From assembly GCA_020637295.1 (NCBI GenBank), contig JACJWF010000004.1:200995-264994 (forward strand): DNA of 64,000 bases. Direction: 5' to 3'. Position numbers and translations under genes: made by a program. Below the pieces are notes generated by a model. It ran no database searches and had not been told where the DNA came from. It worked only from the letters and a program-made list of their open reading frames with translations. The stretch comes from Acidimicrobiaceae bacterium (GTDB taxonomy: Bacteria; Actinomycetota; Acidimicrobiia; Acidimicrobiales; Ilumatobacteraceae). Shown here in pieces: positions 24,270-31,815 of the stretch. Position 1 is the stretch's first letter, and every line of letters starts with the position of its first letter.

Positions 24270-24596
24270 TCAGCCGGCGAGGCCGCCCTGCACCCGTACG
24301 GCGCGGTCCACCCCGGTGAGGGCCAGCCGGTGGCGCAGGCGCTCGCCCGCGCACACCACCACCAGCTCCCCGCCCTGCTCGCGCGCCCGCCCGGCAGCAC
24401 CCAGCAGCATGCCGAGGCCGGCGTCGTCCAGCGCGGTGACCCCGTCCAGGTCCACGTACAGCTCGGTGCCCGGGTGCTGGCCGATGGCCCGCGTGAGGTG
24501 GTCGCGCAGCAGCGGCACGGTGGACAGGTCGATCTCGCCGCTGACCTGCAGCACCGGGATGGTGCCGAGCAGTGAGAGGCGGCAGATCAGGTCCAT
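24270..24596 (-). CDS. STAS-domain protein (anti-sigma factor antagonist-like)
   Basis: The 108 residues are a single STAS domain: PVLQVSGEIDLSTVPLLRDHL, then ELYVDLDGVTALDDAGLGMLLGA. Anti-anti-sigma proteins of the SpoIIAA type are switched off by phosphorylation of a Ser at the position after the first Asp of the DSSG loop. Here the loop reads DDAG, with Asp at that position, so it may act as a permanently charged form. It could also be a general binding STAS domain. No anti-sigma kinase gene lies next to it. Confidence 0.85.
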   Translation of the reverse strand: MDLICRLSLLGTIPVLQVSGEIDLSTVPLLRDHLTRAIGQHPGTELYVDLDGVTALDDAGLGMLLGAAGRAREQGGELVVVCAGERLRHRLALTGVDRAVRVQGGLAG

Positions 24597-24629
24597 GGCC
24601 GGCTCACCCTACCGGGCGGCACCCGATGG

Positions 24630-24998
24630 CTATGGAGGCTCCAGCAGCATCGTGGCCGAGGCGGTGAGCGTGACGTCCGGCAGCAGCCAGCCGACGAGTG
24701 GGGCATCGGTGCGGTCGACGAAGCTGACGGTGACCGTCACCCGCCCACCGGCCACCACGGTGGCGACGTCGAGCGGCGCGACGCCCACGGCGGCTGCGGC
24801 CGCCTGCCCGGCGGCGCCCGCCGGGGCGGCCGCCACCGCAGCCGCCCGAGCGCCGCGCCGTGCCGCTTCCTGCACCGCCAACTGGTGGCGGGCGACCAGG
24901 CCGACCTGCAGCACTCCGGCGGCCAGCAGGCACACGAGGGGCAGCCCGAGGGCGAGCTCCACCGTGGCCTGCCCGCCGTCGCGGCGGCAGCGGTTCAC
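24630..24998 (-). CDS. TadE-like pilus assembly/pseudopilin protein
   Basis: The 122-residue product starts VNRCRRDGGQATVELALGLP, a TadE-like N-terminus with Gly before a hydrophobic helix bearing Glu at position 5 of the mature part. An extracytoplasmic domain rich in Ala and Val follows. TadE pseudopilins help assemble Flp pili. The GTG at 24996-24998 overlaps the stop of the DUF4244 gene (GTGA). It belongs to the tad set 26015-28885 despite the inserted opposite-strand gene. Confidence 0.8.
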   Translation of the reverse strand: MNRCRRDGGQATVELALGLPLVCLLAAGVLQVGLVARHQLAVQEAARRGARAAAVAAAPAGAAGQAAAAAVGVAPLDVATVVAGGRVTVTVSFVDRTDAPLVGWLLPDVTLTASATMLLEPP

Positions 24999-25201
24999 AG
25001 CTTGTCGATCACGGCATCGATGACCTTGTCGAACAGGCGGCCGACTTTGCCGGCGCCGCCACCGCCGGTGGCCCAGGCGATGACCAGCAGGGCCACCAGC
25101 GCGGCGCCCAGCAGGACCAGTGCGTACTCGGTGGTGGCCTGGCCCTCGTCGTCCTCCAGCCGCAGCAGGAAGAGATGGAGCCGGACGAGGAATGCGTGCA
25201 T
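24995..25201 (-). CDS. DUF4244/Flp pilin-like small protein
   Basis: The 68-residue protein has a charged leader ending LEDDEGQATTEYALVLLGAA and a hydrophobic helix, then a Gly-rich link and an amphipathic tail. The Gly-Gln-Ala-Thr-Thr-Glu-Tyr core matches type IV pilin-like processing sites with the conserved Glu, as in Flp pilins and the actinobacterial DUF4244 family. It is probably the structural pilin or a close partner, processed by a prepilin peptidase not seen here. A GGAG site lies close upstream of the ATG. Confidence 0.85.
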   Translation of the reverse strand: MHAFLVRLHLFLLRLEDDEGQATTEYALVLLGAALVALLVIAWATGGGGAGKVGRLFDKVIDAVIDKL

Positions 25202-25328
25202 GACGCCTCCTTCGGAACGTGGGTGGGTTCGCGTGGCCCGTCGTGGGGCGAGGAGGCTGCAGCGCAGCGATCAAGGCGGAACATATCGGCGCCGTCGGTC
25301 GGCGGCAACCAGCCACCGGGCGGACGGA

Positions 25329-25334
25329 TAGGGT
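25329..25334 (+). promoter_or_regulatory. Leaderless -10 hexamer of the enoyl-CoA hydratase gene
   Basis: TAGGGT lies 6 nt before the GTG at 25341. The same hexamer and spacing recur before several other genes in the window. Confidence 0.4.
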
Positions 25335-25340
25335 CGGATC

Positions 25341-26009
25341 GTGAGCGTCGAGGTGACCCGCCCGCTGCCCGCCGTTGCCGTCGTCACGCTGGCCCGGCCG
25401 GAGAAGCGCAACGCCCTCTCCATCGCCGTGCGCGACGCCGTTAGCGACGCACTGGACGCGGCCGCCGCCGACGAGGACGTCAAGGTCGTCGTCATCACCG
25501 GTCAGGGCACCCACTTCAGCGCCGGGTTCGACCTGAAGGAGTTCGCCGACCCCGACGCCGAGCACCAACGACGGCTGTGGGCCTCCAGCGACCGCTTCCA
25601 CCACACGGTGCTGAGCAGCCCGCTGCCCACCATTGCCGCGGTCAACGGCCCCGCCCTTGCCGGCGGCTGCGACCTGGCCTGCATGGCCGACATCCGCATC
25701 GCCGTGCCGACCGCGCGGTTCGGCCACCCCGAGCACGCCTGGTCGCCCGTGGTCTACCGGCCGCTGCGCGACCTGATCGGCGGGGCGGCGGCGCGGGAGT
25801 TCCTGCTCACCGGGCGGGACATGGACATGGAGGAAGCCGTCCGCATCGGCCTGGTGGCCGCACTCGTCGAGCCGGAGGGGTTGATGCCGAGGGCGTTGGC
25901 AATGGCGGAGATGATCGCCCGGGCGCCGCGCACTGCGCTGGTGTCGCTGCGGGCGCGCATCCAGCGGGCGGCGGGCATCGACGCCGGCACGGCGACGCTG
26001 GAACTGTGA
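25341..26009 (+). CDS. Enoyl-CoA hydratase/isomerase family protein
   Basis: The 222-residue crotonase-fold protein has the first oxyanion motif GTHFSAGFDLKEF and the second PTIAAVNGPALAGGCDLACMADIRIA. Crotonase enzymes hydrate, isomerise or cleave acyl-CoA thioesters. The catalytic Glu of classical hydratases is not evident in the expected FGHPEHAW region, so the reaction is uncertain. The gene lies on the plus strand inside the minus-strand tad locus and ends 5 bp before the TadC-like gene, convergent to it. Confidence 0.88.
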   Translation: MSVEVTRPLPAVAVVTLARPEKRNALSIAVRDAVSDALDAAAADEDVKVVVITGQGTHFSAGFDLKEFADPDAEHQRRLWASSDRFHHTVLSSPLPTIAAVNGPALAGGCDLACMADIRIAVPTARFGHPEHAWSPVVYRPLRDLIGGAAAREFLLTGRDMDMEEAVRIGLVAALVEPEGLMPRALAMAEMIARAPRTALVSLRARIQRAAGIDAGTATLEL

Positions 26010-26014
26010 GCCGC

Positions 26015-26617
26015 TCACCAGGCCAGTGAGGAGATGGCGGCCAGCAGCAGGGGCGCCACGGCCAGCAGCACGAACGACGGGAGGGTGCAGAGCACCAGCG
26101 GGGCTGCCATGCGAATTGGCAGTTGGCGGGCCACCGCCTCGGTGCGTCGGCGGCGCTGGTGGCGAGCCTCGGCGGCCAGCCGCTCCACGATCGGCGCCAG
26201 GGGCAGCCCGTAGCGGTCGGCTGCGGCGAACGAGTCCACCAGTGGTGACGCCGCCGGGCCGACCGAGTGGCGCAGCGCGGCGAGCGCGTCGGCGAACCGC
26301 TGCCCGCTGTCCACCTGGGCCAGCACGTCGGCAAAGGCTTCGGCAACCGCCGGCGGCAGGTGGGGTGCGGCAGCACGGATGGCAGCGGCCGGTAGGTGGC
26401 CGGCGCGGACGGCCAGCACGATGAGCTCCAGCGCGTCGGGGTACGCGGCGGCGACGGCACGGCGATGGGCCCGGCGGCGCCGGCCGAGCGGATCCGGAGG
26501 CAGGCGAGCACGTCGCGGTGGGGCGGCGCCCGTGCGGGGGTGGGCTGACGGCACCAACCGGGCGGCGGCGACCACCACCAGCCCGGCGGCGAGCGCGGCC
26601 GCGCCGGCGGGGCTCAT
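26015..26617 (-). CDS. TadC-like pilus assembly membrane protein (T2SSF family)
   Basis: The 200-residue protein starts with one hydrophobic segment, then a basic linker, and carries a T2SS-F-like core: AYPDALELIVLAVRAGHLPAAAIRAAA, GQRFADALAALRHSVG and YGLPLAPIVERLA. It ends with a hydrophobic hairpin. Such proteins form the inner-membrane platform for Flp pilus extrusion. It is shorter than typical TadC. The ATG overlaps the TadB-like stop (ATGA). Confidence 0.82.
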   Translation of the reverse strand: MSPAGAAALAAGLVVVAAARLVPSAHPRTGAAPPRRARLPPDPLGRRRRAHRRAVAAAYPDALELIVLAVRAGHLPAAAIRAAAPHLPPAVAEAFADVLAQVDSGQRFADALAALRHSVGPAASPLVDSFAAADRYGLPLAPIVERLAAEARHQRRRRTEAVARQLPIRMAAPLVLCTLPSFVLLAVAPLLLAAISSLAW

Positions 26618-27258
26618 GCTGCGGACCCGGCGGCCCGGACGAGGCGGCGCATCCAGGCCCACCCGGCCAGGTTCAACCCCCCGCCGGCGACGGCGCACAC
26701 CGCACCGGCTGGGCTGAGGAGTGCGGCGCGGAACGACGCGCTGGTGAGCGCGCTCCAGCCGGCAAAGGCGAGGGGCACGGCCGTGAGCACTCGAGCGCTG
26801 AGGCGGGCCTGGGCCGCATGTGCCTGTGCCTCCGCCCGGGCGGCGAGGCGTTCGCGCAGCAGCGCCGCCCCGGCATCCAGCGTGGCGGCTACCGGCCCGC
26901 CGAGCTCCGCGGCGGCGCGCACGGCCTGATGGACCACCGCCTCGTCGGCCGGGCTACCGGCCTCGTGCGCGGCACCGTCCGCAGGGAACGTCTGGGGTCG
27001 CAACGCGACGGCGGGAGCCTCCGGCCAGGCCGCGGTGGATGCCCATGCCGCACGCAGGGAAGCGCCCGCACGAACGTCGGCGGCCAGCGCGTCGAGCAGC
27101 GCCACCCAGGCCTCCGTGGACGGTGTGGCGCGGTGCCGCCGGCCGATGCGCCGTTCCCGGCCGGGCGCCACACCTCGGCGCGGCGGGCGTGGCGCGCCCG
27201 CCACTGCCGCCACCGCGACCAGCAGCGCGGCGGCGATGGCGGCGATGGCGGCGTTCAT
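26614..27258 (-). CDS. TadB-like pilus assembly membrane protein
   Basis: The 214-residue protein has an N-terminal hydrophobic segment, a basic linker, and a T2SSF-like domain with LLDALAADVRAGASLRAAW and a later AAELGGPVAATLDAGAALLRERLAARAEAQAHAAQARL-type helical stretch (about residues 115-150). Membrane segments close the chain. It pairs with the TadC-like protein as the platform. The start ATG overlaps the cpaF stop (27255-27258). Confidence 0.8.
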   Translation of the reverse strand: MNAAIAAIAAALLVAVAAVAGAPRPPRRGVAPGRERRIGRRHRATPSTEAWVALLDALAADVRAGASLRAAWASTAAWPEAPAVALRPQTFPADGAAHEAGSPADEAVVHQAVRAAAELGGPVAATLDAGAALLRERLAARAEAQAHAAQARLSARVLTAVPLAFAGWSALTSASFRAALLSPAGAVCAVAGGGLNLAGWAWMRRLVRAAGSAA

Positions 27259-28238
27259 CGACGCCCCCGGCTGGGCAGCGCCACCACCTGGCCGCGTTCC
27301 ACCAACGGGCGCGCCCGCAGCCGGCCATCGGTGGCCTCCACTTCGGCGATCTCTGCCACCGTCCGACGCCCGTCCGGCAGGCGGGCCACGTGCACCACCA
27401 CGTCGATGCCTCGAGCCACCTCGTCGTGCACCGCGGTGAGTGGCCAGTTCGGCGTGGACTGGAGCACCAGCGACGCCAACCGCCCCAGCGCGTCCGCAGC
27501 ACCGTTGGCGTGCACGGTGGCCAGCGAGCCGTCGTGGCCGGTGTTCAGCGCGTGCAGCAGGTGCACGGCTTCGGGGCCGCGGATCTCACCGACCACCAGC
27601 CGGTCGGGTCGCATCCGCAGGGCAGCGCGCAGCAGGTCGGCCAGCGTGACCTCGCCCACCCCGTCGGGCGTCGCCGTGCGGGTCTCCAGCCGCACGACGT
27701 GGGGATGGGCCAGCCGCAGTTCGGCGGTGTCCTCCAGCACGACGATCCGCTCCCCTGGGGCCGCGCCACCCGCCAGCGTGCCGAGCAGGGTGGTCTTCCC
27801 GGCGGACGTCGCCCCGCTGATCAGCAGGTTCGCCCGGCCGGCCACCAGCCGGCGCAGCAGGGCCGCGCCCTCGGGCGTGGTGAAGCGCTCCAGCGCCAGC
27901 GGAGCCACGGCGAAGCGCCGGATGGCGAGGCACGGCCCGTCCACCGCCACCGGAGGGATGACGGCGCAGAGGCGGCTGCCGTCGGCGAGGCGGGCGTCCA
28001 CCACGGGTTGGGAGCGGTCGAGCCGCCGGCCGGTGGGCGTCAGCAGGTGTTCGATGGCGGCTTCCAGGGTGGCCGGGCGCATCCGCCCCACGCGCTCCAG
28101 CGCGCCGGCGCGGTCCACCCACACCTCGCACCCGGCGTTGACGAGCAGTTCGCCGACGTCGGGGTCGTCCAGCCATCGTTCCAGCCCACCGAGCGGCGAT
28201 GCCTCGGCCACCAGGTCCACTTCCAGCCGGCGGCTCAT
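27255..28238 (-). CDS. CpaF/TadA-family secretion ATPase
   Basis: The 327-residue hexameric ATPase powers pilus assembly. It shows Walker A SGATSAGKTTLLG (about residue 143), the Asp box VVLEDTAEL, RPDRLVVGEIRGPEAVHLLHALNTGHDG (Walker B and His box) and SLATVHANGA. These are diagnostic of CpaF/TadA ATPases. The protein is shorter at the N-terminus than many CpaF proteins. The ATG at 28236-28238 overlaps the CpaE-like stop (ATGA). Confidence 0.94.
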   Translation of the reverse strand: MSRRLEVDLVAEASPLGGLERWLDDPDVGELLVNAGCEVWVDRAGALERVGRMRPATLEAAIEHLLTPTGRRLDRSQPVVDARLADGSRLCAVIPPVAVDGPCLAIRRFAVAPLALERFTTPEGAALLRRLVAGRANLLISGATSAGKTTLLGTLAGGAAPGERIVVLEDTAELRLAHPHVVRLETRTATPDGVGEVTLADLLRAALRMRPDRLVVGEIRGPEAVHLLHALNTGHDGSLATVHANGAADALGRLASLVLQSTPNWPLTAVHDEVARGIDVVVHVARLPDGRRTVAEIAEVEATDGRLRARPLVERGQVVALPSRGRR

Positions 28239-28885
28239 GCCGCGGCCCGCAGGGTGCGGCTGAGGCTGGAGGGCAGCCGGGCAGCGAGCATGCCCGAGTC
28301 CACCGAGCGGGCGATGGCAGGGTCCCACGGCACCTCAGCGACGATCGGTACGCCCAGCGCGTGCTCCACGTCCGAGCGGCGCAAGGCACGCCCGGGCTCG
28401 TGGACGAGGACCGCGCCAGTGGGCCCGATCTGCTGGGCCGCCGCCCGCCGCAGCGACAGGTAGCAGGCCCGGGTGACCAGCAGGGTCTGGGCAGCGGCGG
28501 CTCGCAGGGCCGGTGGCGGGGCCCCGGTGCCGGCGTCCACCACCACCTCTGCGCCAGTGGCGTGGAGGCCTGCGGCGAGGGCGGCCCAGCGAGCGGCCGG
28601 CACGTCGCGCGCCGCGGCGATGGCGGCCGGGGAGCCGCGGTGGATGAGCCGCAGGCCGTCGCTGACGCCGTCCGCCAGGCGGAGCAGCGCATGGCCGTCC
28701 GCGACGGGCGACGCGAGCCAGTCGAACACGCCGGGGCCGGACGGCTCGGAGAGGCCCAATGCGGCCGGCAGGTCGCCGGCGAGGTCGACCAGCAGGCACG
28801 GGCCGTGCTGGGCGTGGAGGAGCGCGAGCGTCGCGGCGACCACGGTGGTGCCGCTGCCGCCCTTGGCGGAACAGAGGATGAGCAT
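28235..28885 (-). CDS. CpaE-like/MinD-superfamily ATPase of the tad locus
   Basis: The 216-residue protein has a deviant Walker A motif (CSAKGGSGTTVVAATLALL), then LLVDLAGDLPAALGL and the C-terminal VPIVAEVPWDPAIARSVDSG typical of ParA/MinD-like CpaE proteins that place the pilus machine. The receiver-like N-terminal half of classical CpaE is missing. The ATG at 28883-28885 has GGGGG upstream; another ATG at 28903 would add six residues. It is the first gene of the tad operon. Confidence 0.82.
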   Translation of the reverse strand: MLILCSAKGGSGTTVVAATLALLHAQHGPCLLVDLAGDLPAALGLSEPSGPGVFDWLASPVADGHALLRLADGVSDGLRLIHRGSPAAIAAARDVPAARWAALAAGLHATGAEVVVDAGTGAPPPALRAAAAQTLLVTRACYLSLRRAAAQQIGPTGAVLVHEPGRALRRSDVEHALGVPIVAEVPWDPAIARSVDSGMLAARLPSSLSRTLRAAA

Positions 28886-28939
28886 GACCGACCCCCAGGA
28901 CATGGGACGGGATTCAACTGGGGGAAGTCGAAGCGGAAC

Positions 28940-30496
28940 CTATCGACGGTGGCGGCGGCTGCCAACCTCGCGCCAGTAACGCGGCGCCTCGGCGGCGAGG
29001 TCCAGCGGGGCGACGCAGGCCTCGGCCGCGGCAGGGATCTGGGCGGCGGCCCAGCCGGCGGCGAACCAGGCCTGCGGGAAGCCCTCCTGGGCGAGTGCGG
29101 TGCAGGTGTCGCGGGCGACGATCAGGTCGTTGAGCGCGCCGAGCGCGTCCTGCGCCGGGGCCAGCGCCTTGATGTAGCGGTTCGCCTGCTTGGCAGGGAA
29201 CAGGCCGGCAGTCAGTTCCGCCAGGTAGCGCAGGCGCTTCAGCCGCTTGCGCACCATGTGCTGCTGCTCCTCTTCCATCGTGGGGAAGTGGGCGTGGCCA
29301 CGCAGGGCCTGGCGGCGGAGGCGGCGCATCTCCCCGGCCACGGCCTCACGCAGTGGCGGCTCACCCTCGGCGGGGGGCAGCGCAGGGCCGTGGGCGTACG
29401 CCAGCAGATCCAGCAGCAGCAGGGTGAGCGACGGGTCGCGGGCCACGTCGCCGGCGTCGTCGCGCGCCAGCGGCGGAAGGGTGAAGGTCGGCCCGCCGAT
29501 GGCCTCGAGGTCGTGGATGAGGCCACCGATGACGTCCCGGTCCCGGGTGGCGCCGAGCCGCCCGAACACCTCCCCCAGGCGAGCCGCCCACGCAGGGTCC
29601 ACGGCCGGGCTGAGGTGGCCGAACTCGCCGAGCACCGTGCGCAGCTTGCGGATCCCGACGCGGGCGATGTGCACGTGCTCCGGCCCGCCGAGGTCGTTGG
29701 CCAGGGCGCTGGTGTTGCGCAGCACCTGCACCAGGCAGGCCTGCACCATCTCGCGAAGCGCCGCGTCCACGCTCATGTCCGGGCGGAGTGCAGGGCGGGC
29801 GCCGCGGGCAACCCTGGCCGTGACGGCGCCGTCGGCCAGCAGGGCGCCGCGCATCGCCTTGTTCACGGTGTCCAGCCACAGGCCATGGCGTTCCGCCCAG
29901 TGGCGGGCGGTAGCGATGACGGTGAGGGGGGTGCCGCTGACCAGTTCCACTTCCAGTTCGCACACGTCGGTGGCGGCGCCCTCCGGCGTGGTGATGGTGC
30001 CACGGTCCATCGCGAACGTGACGGTGCCGCCCGTGCGGACCCGTTGGGTCCGCTCCAGGCGGTGCACGTTGGTGCGGAAGCGGACGGACGGCGCTGCCGC
30101 ACCGGCAGCCGCCAGGTCGGCCAGCACGTCCGCCAGACGGTCGCCGGCCGGCGTGCCGGCGAACACGCCGGGGTCGCCGTCGGGCCACGCCGCCCTCCGG
30201 CCGGCCGGGCCGGGCACGGGCTGGTTGTGCTCGTCGCGCTGGAAGCCGTGACCTTTGGGGGCGGCCCACTTCAGCGTCTGCACCCAGCGCTGGCCCTCGC
30301 GGCGCACCCGCCACGCCAGACCTGCGGCACCGAGGCGGCCGTCCGCCGTGTCGAAGTACGCGGCGCGCAGGTGGACGGTGTGGGAACGGGTGCGGTCGTG
30401 GAGCGCGCGTTCGACCTCGGCCACCCGATCGGCGGGGATGTGGAGCTTCAACTCCACCTCGCTGGCCGCCGGCGCAGTCCGTTCCCGCGCGCCCAT
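28940..30496 (-). CDS. CYTH and CHAD domain protein
   Basis: The 518-residue protein has a CYTH (triphosphate tunnel) domain opening with the ExExK motif EVELKLHI (about residues 13-20) and more Arg/Lys/Glu on strands up to about 215. A helical CHAD domain follows, with conserved histidines (EHVHIARVGIRKLRTVLGEF, KRLKRLRYLAELTA). CYTH enzymes hydrolyse inorganic triphosphate or related substrates and CHAD domains bind polyphosphate. Together they point to polyphosphate metabolism, but the exact reaction is unknown. TACAGT lies 9 nt before the ATG. Confidence 0.92.
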   Translation of the reverse strand: MGARERTAPAASEVELKLHIPADRVAEVERALHDRTRSHTVHLRAAYFDTADGRLGAAGLAWRVRREGQRWVQTLKWAAPKGHGFQRDEHNQPVPGPAGRRAAWPDGDPGVFAGTPAGDRLADVLADLAAAGAAAPSVRFRTNVHRLERTQRVRTGGTVTFAMDRGTITTPEGAATDVCELEVELVSGTPLTVIATARHWAERHGLWLDTVNKAMRGALLADGAVTARVARGARPALRPDMSVDAALREMVQACLVQVLRNTSALANDLGGPEHVHIARVGIRKLRTVLGEFGHLSPAVDPAWAARLGEVFGRLGATRDRDVIGGLIHDLEAIGGPTFTLPPLARDDAGDVARDPSLTLLLLDLLAYAHGPALPPAEGEPPLREAVAGEMRRLRRQALRGHAHFPTMEEEQQHMVRKRLKRLRYLAELTAGLFPAKQANRYIKALAPAQDALGALNDLIVARDTCTALAQEGFPQAWFAAGWAAAQIPAAAEACVAPLDLAAEAPRYWREVGSRRHRR

Positions 30497-30559
30497 AGCG
30501 CTTGGACTGTACCCAGGGCCATCCGAGGTCCGGCCGGTGTTCACCGAGTGTTCACCCCG

Positions 30560-31522
30560 TCAGGGCAGCTCCGTCGGCATCGCTCCGCCCATCACGAACG
30601 CCGCGAGGTTGCGGGTGAACATCTCCGCCGCCCGGTCCGCGCCGAGCTGGGTTCCCGCCGCGGCGTGGGGGGTGATGATCACGTTCGGCAGGTCCCACAG
30701 CGGGCTGTCCGCCGGCAGCGGCTCGGTGACGAAGACATCCAGTGCGGCGCCGCCGAGGTGCCCGCGAGCGAGCGCGTCGGCGAGCGCCGCCTCGTCGACC
30801 AGTTCTCCTCGGCCGACGTTCACCAGGTGGGCGCCGGGGCGCAGCATCGCCAGTTCGGCAGCCCCGACCATCCCACGGGTGTCGTCCGTGAGGGGCGCCG
30901 TCAGCACCAGGTCGTCCACCGTCGCCAGCAGCTCGGCCAACCGGGTGACGGGCCAGGTCTCGCACGGCTCGTCGCCGCGGGGCTGGCGGCGCATGCCGAT
31001 GACCCGCATGCCGAAGTGCGGCGCCAGCCGGGCGACCTCGGCGCCGATGTGCCCGAGCCCGACGATGCCCATCGTGCGGCCCTCGAGGTCCTCGTTGCGG
31101 ATGTCCGTCCTGGCCCACTCGTGGCGATGCTGGAAGTCGGCGAACCGCCGAGCGTTCCGGCACAGCGCGATGACGTGCATCATCACGCTGTGCGCGATCG
31201 GCCGGGCGGTGGCACCGGGGGAGTTGGTGAGACGGATGCCGCGGTTGCGCAGTTCGGCGAACACCGGGCTGTCCATGCCGGCGGCGAACATGTGCAGCCA
31301 GCGCACGTTCGGCAGGCGCATCAGGGTGCCGAAGAAGGCGTGCCCGCGGCCGGACAGCCACAAGTCGTGAGAGTAGGTGGCGAGGTCCACCGCCGCCATC
31401 TCCTCTGCCGTGAGGTGGCGGTGGTCCGGCAGGGTGAGGAAGGTCAGGCCCGGGGCGACCGCCCGCCAGCTGTCCCCGTACCGCTCGGCGGCCGCCCGCG
31501 AGCAGAACAGCGTGAGGCTCAG
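30560..31522 (-). CDS. D-2-hydroxyacid dehydrogenase family protein (CTG start proposed)
   Basis: The NAD-binding core is clear: TMGIVGLGHIGAEVARLA (Rossmann GxGxxG), VLTAPLTDDTRGMVG, LVNVGRGELVDEAAL with the catalytic Arg, and an ITPHAAAG His. The only ATG (31399) would remove about 41 residues that look like the normal family start (SLTLFCSRAAAERYGDSW). The frame upstream has no ATG, GTG or TTG. A CTG at 31520-31522 overlaps the stop of the small upstream gene (CTGA) and gives 320 residues, the usual family length. The start is therefore inferred. Confidence 0.85.
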   Translation of the reverse strand: MSLTLFCSRAAAERYGDSWRAVAPGLTFLTLPDHRHLTAEEMAAVDLATYSHDLWLSGRGHAFFGTLMRLPNVRWLHMFAAGMDSPVFAELRNRGIRLTNSPGATARPIAHSVMMHVIALCRNARRFADFQHRHEWARTDIRNEDLEGRTMGIVGLGHIGAEVARLAPHFGMRVIGMRRQPRGDEPCETWPVTRLAELLATVDDLVLTAPLTDDTRGMVGAAELAMLRPGAHLVNVGRGELVDEAALADALARGHLGGAALDVFVTEPLPADSPLWDLPNVIITPHAAAGTQLGADRAAEMFTRNLAAFVMGGAMPTELP

Positions 31523-31593
31523 GCCGACTGCACCTTCTTGACGGCCACGGCCACCAACCCGATGAGTGCGAGGAGGAGGATGAGTCGCTTCAT
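31519..31593 (-). CDS. 24-residue single-helix membrane peptide
   Basis: A short frame from ATG 31591-31593 encodes MKRLILLLALIGLVAVAVKK plus VQSA: two basic residues, a 15-residue hydrophobic helix and two lysines, ending TGA. It recalls the tiny actinobacterial membrane proteins of the DLW-39 kind in shape only. Its stop overlaps the proposed CTG start of the dehydrogenase gene, which supports real translation by coupling. No strong ribosome site is seen. Confidence 0.45.
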   Translation of the reverse strand: MKRLILLLALIGLVAVAVKKVQSA

Positions 31594-31651
31594 GGGTGGG
31601 AGCCTAGTCCCGCTCCACTCTCCCGGTCGGCGCCCACTACCCTCGACCGAC

Positions 31652-31747
31652 GGAGGTGTCCGTGCGCCTGGTGGGCACCGCCGCCTTCAAAGCGGTTGGG
31701 GCAGGCGATCCCTGCCCGGCGGGTTCGATTCCCGTCCACCTCCGCCA
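31652..31747 (+). tRNA. selC: Selenocysteine tRNA (anticodon UCA), CCA encoded
   Basis: The 96-nt sequence folds as tRNA-Sec: acceptor GGAGGTG pairing with CACCTCC (an eighth pair is a U-C mismatch by my alignment), long D arm, anticodon loop CTTCAAA with TCA at 31687-31689, a long variable arm (GGGCAGG/CCTGCCC), T loop GTTCGATTC and discriminator G followed by CCA. Anticodon loop, GGTTGGGGC junction and overall length closely match E. coli selC. It implies that the organism decodes UGA as selenocysteine; selA, selB and selD are not in this window. Confidence 0.92.
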
Positions 31748-31778
31748 ATCGATCTGGGCGCGAGAACGGAAAGCAACG

Positions 31779-31807
31779 TTGACATTGTGACAAGTTTGCT
31801 TTACACT
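31779..31807 (+). promoter_or_regulatory. Strong sigma-70-type promoter of the HTH/membrane-protein pair, with embedded palindrome
   Basis: TTGACA (31779-31784), 17 nt and TACACT (31802-31807) form a near-ideal promoter 8 nt before the ATG at 31816. The spacer holds the palindrome TTGTGACAA (31785-31793), a plausible operator for the HTH protein encoded by the second gene. Confidence 0.6.
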
Positions 31808-31815
31808 CGCGCGAC

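Noticed and set aside
31519..31593. Selenoprotein readthrough of the small gene's TGA
   Set aside because: Reading through gives an Arg/Gly-rich sequence with no homology, and the overlapping CTG frame carries clear dehydrogenase homology instead. The nearby selC makes the idea tempting but unsupported.
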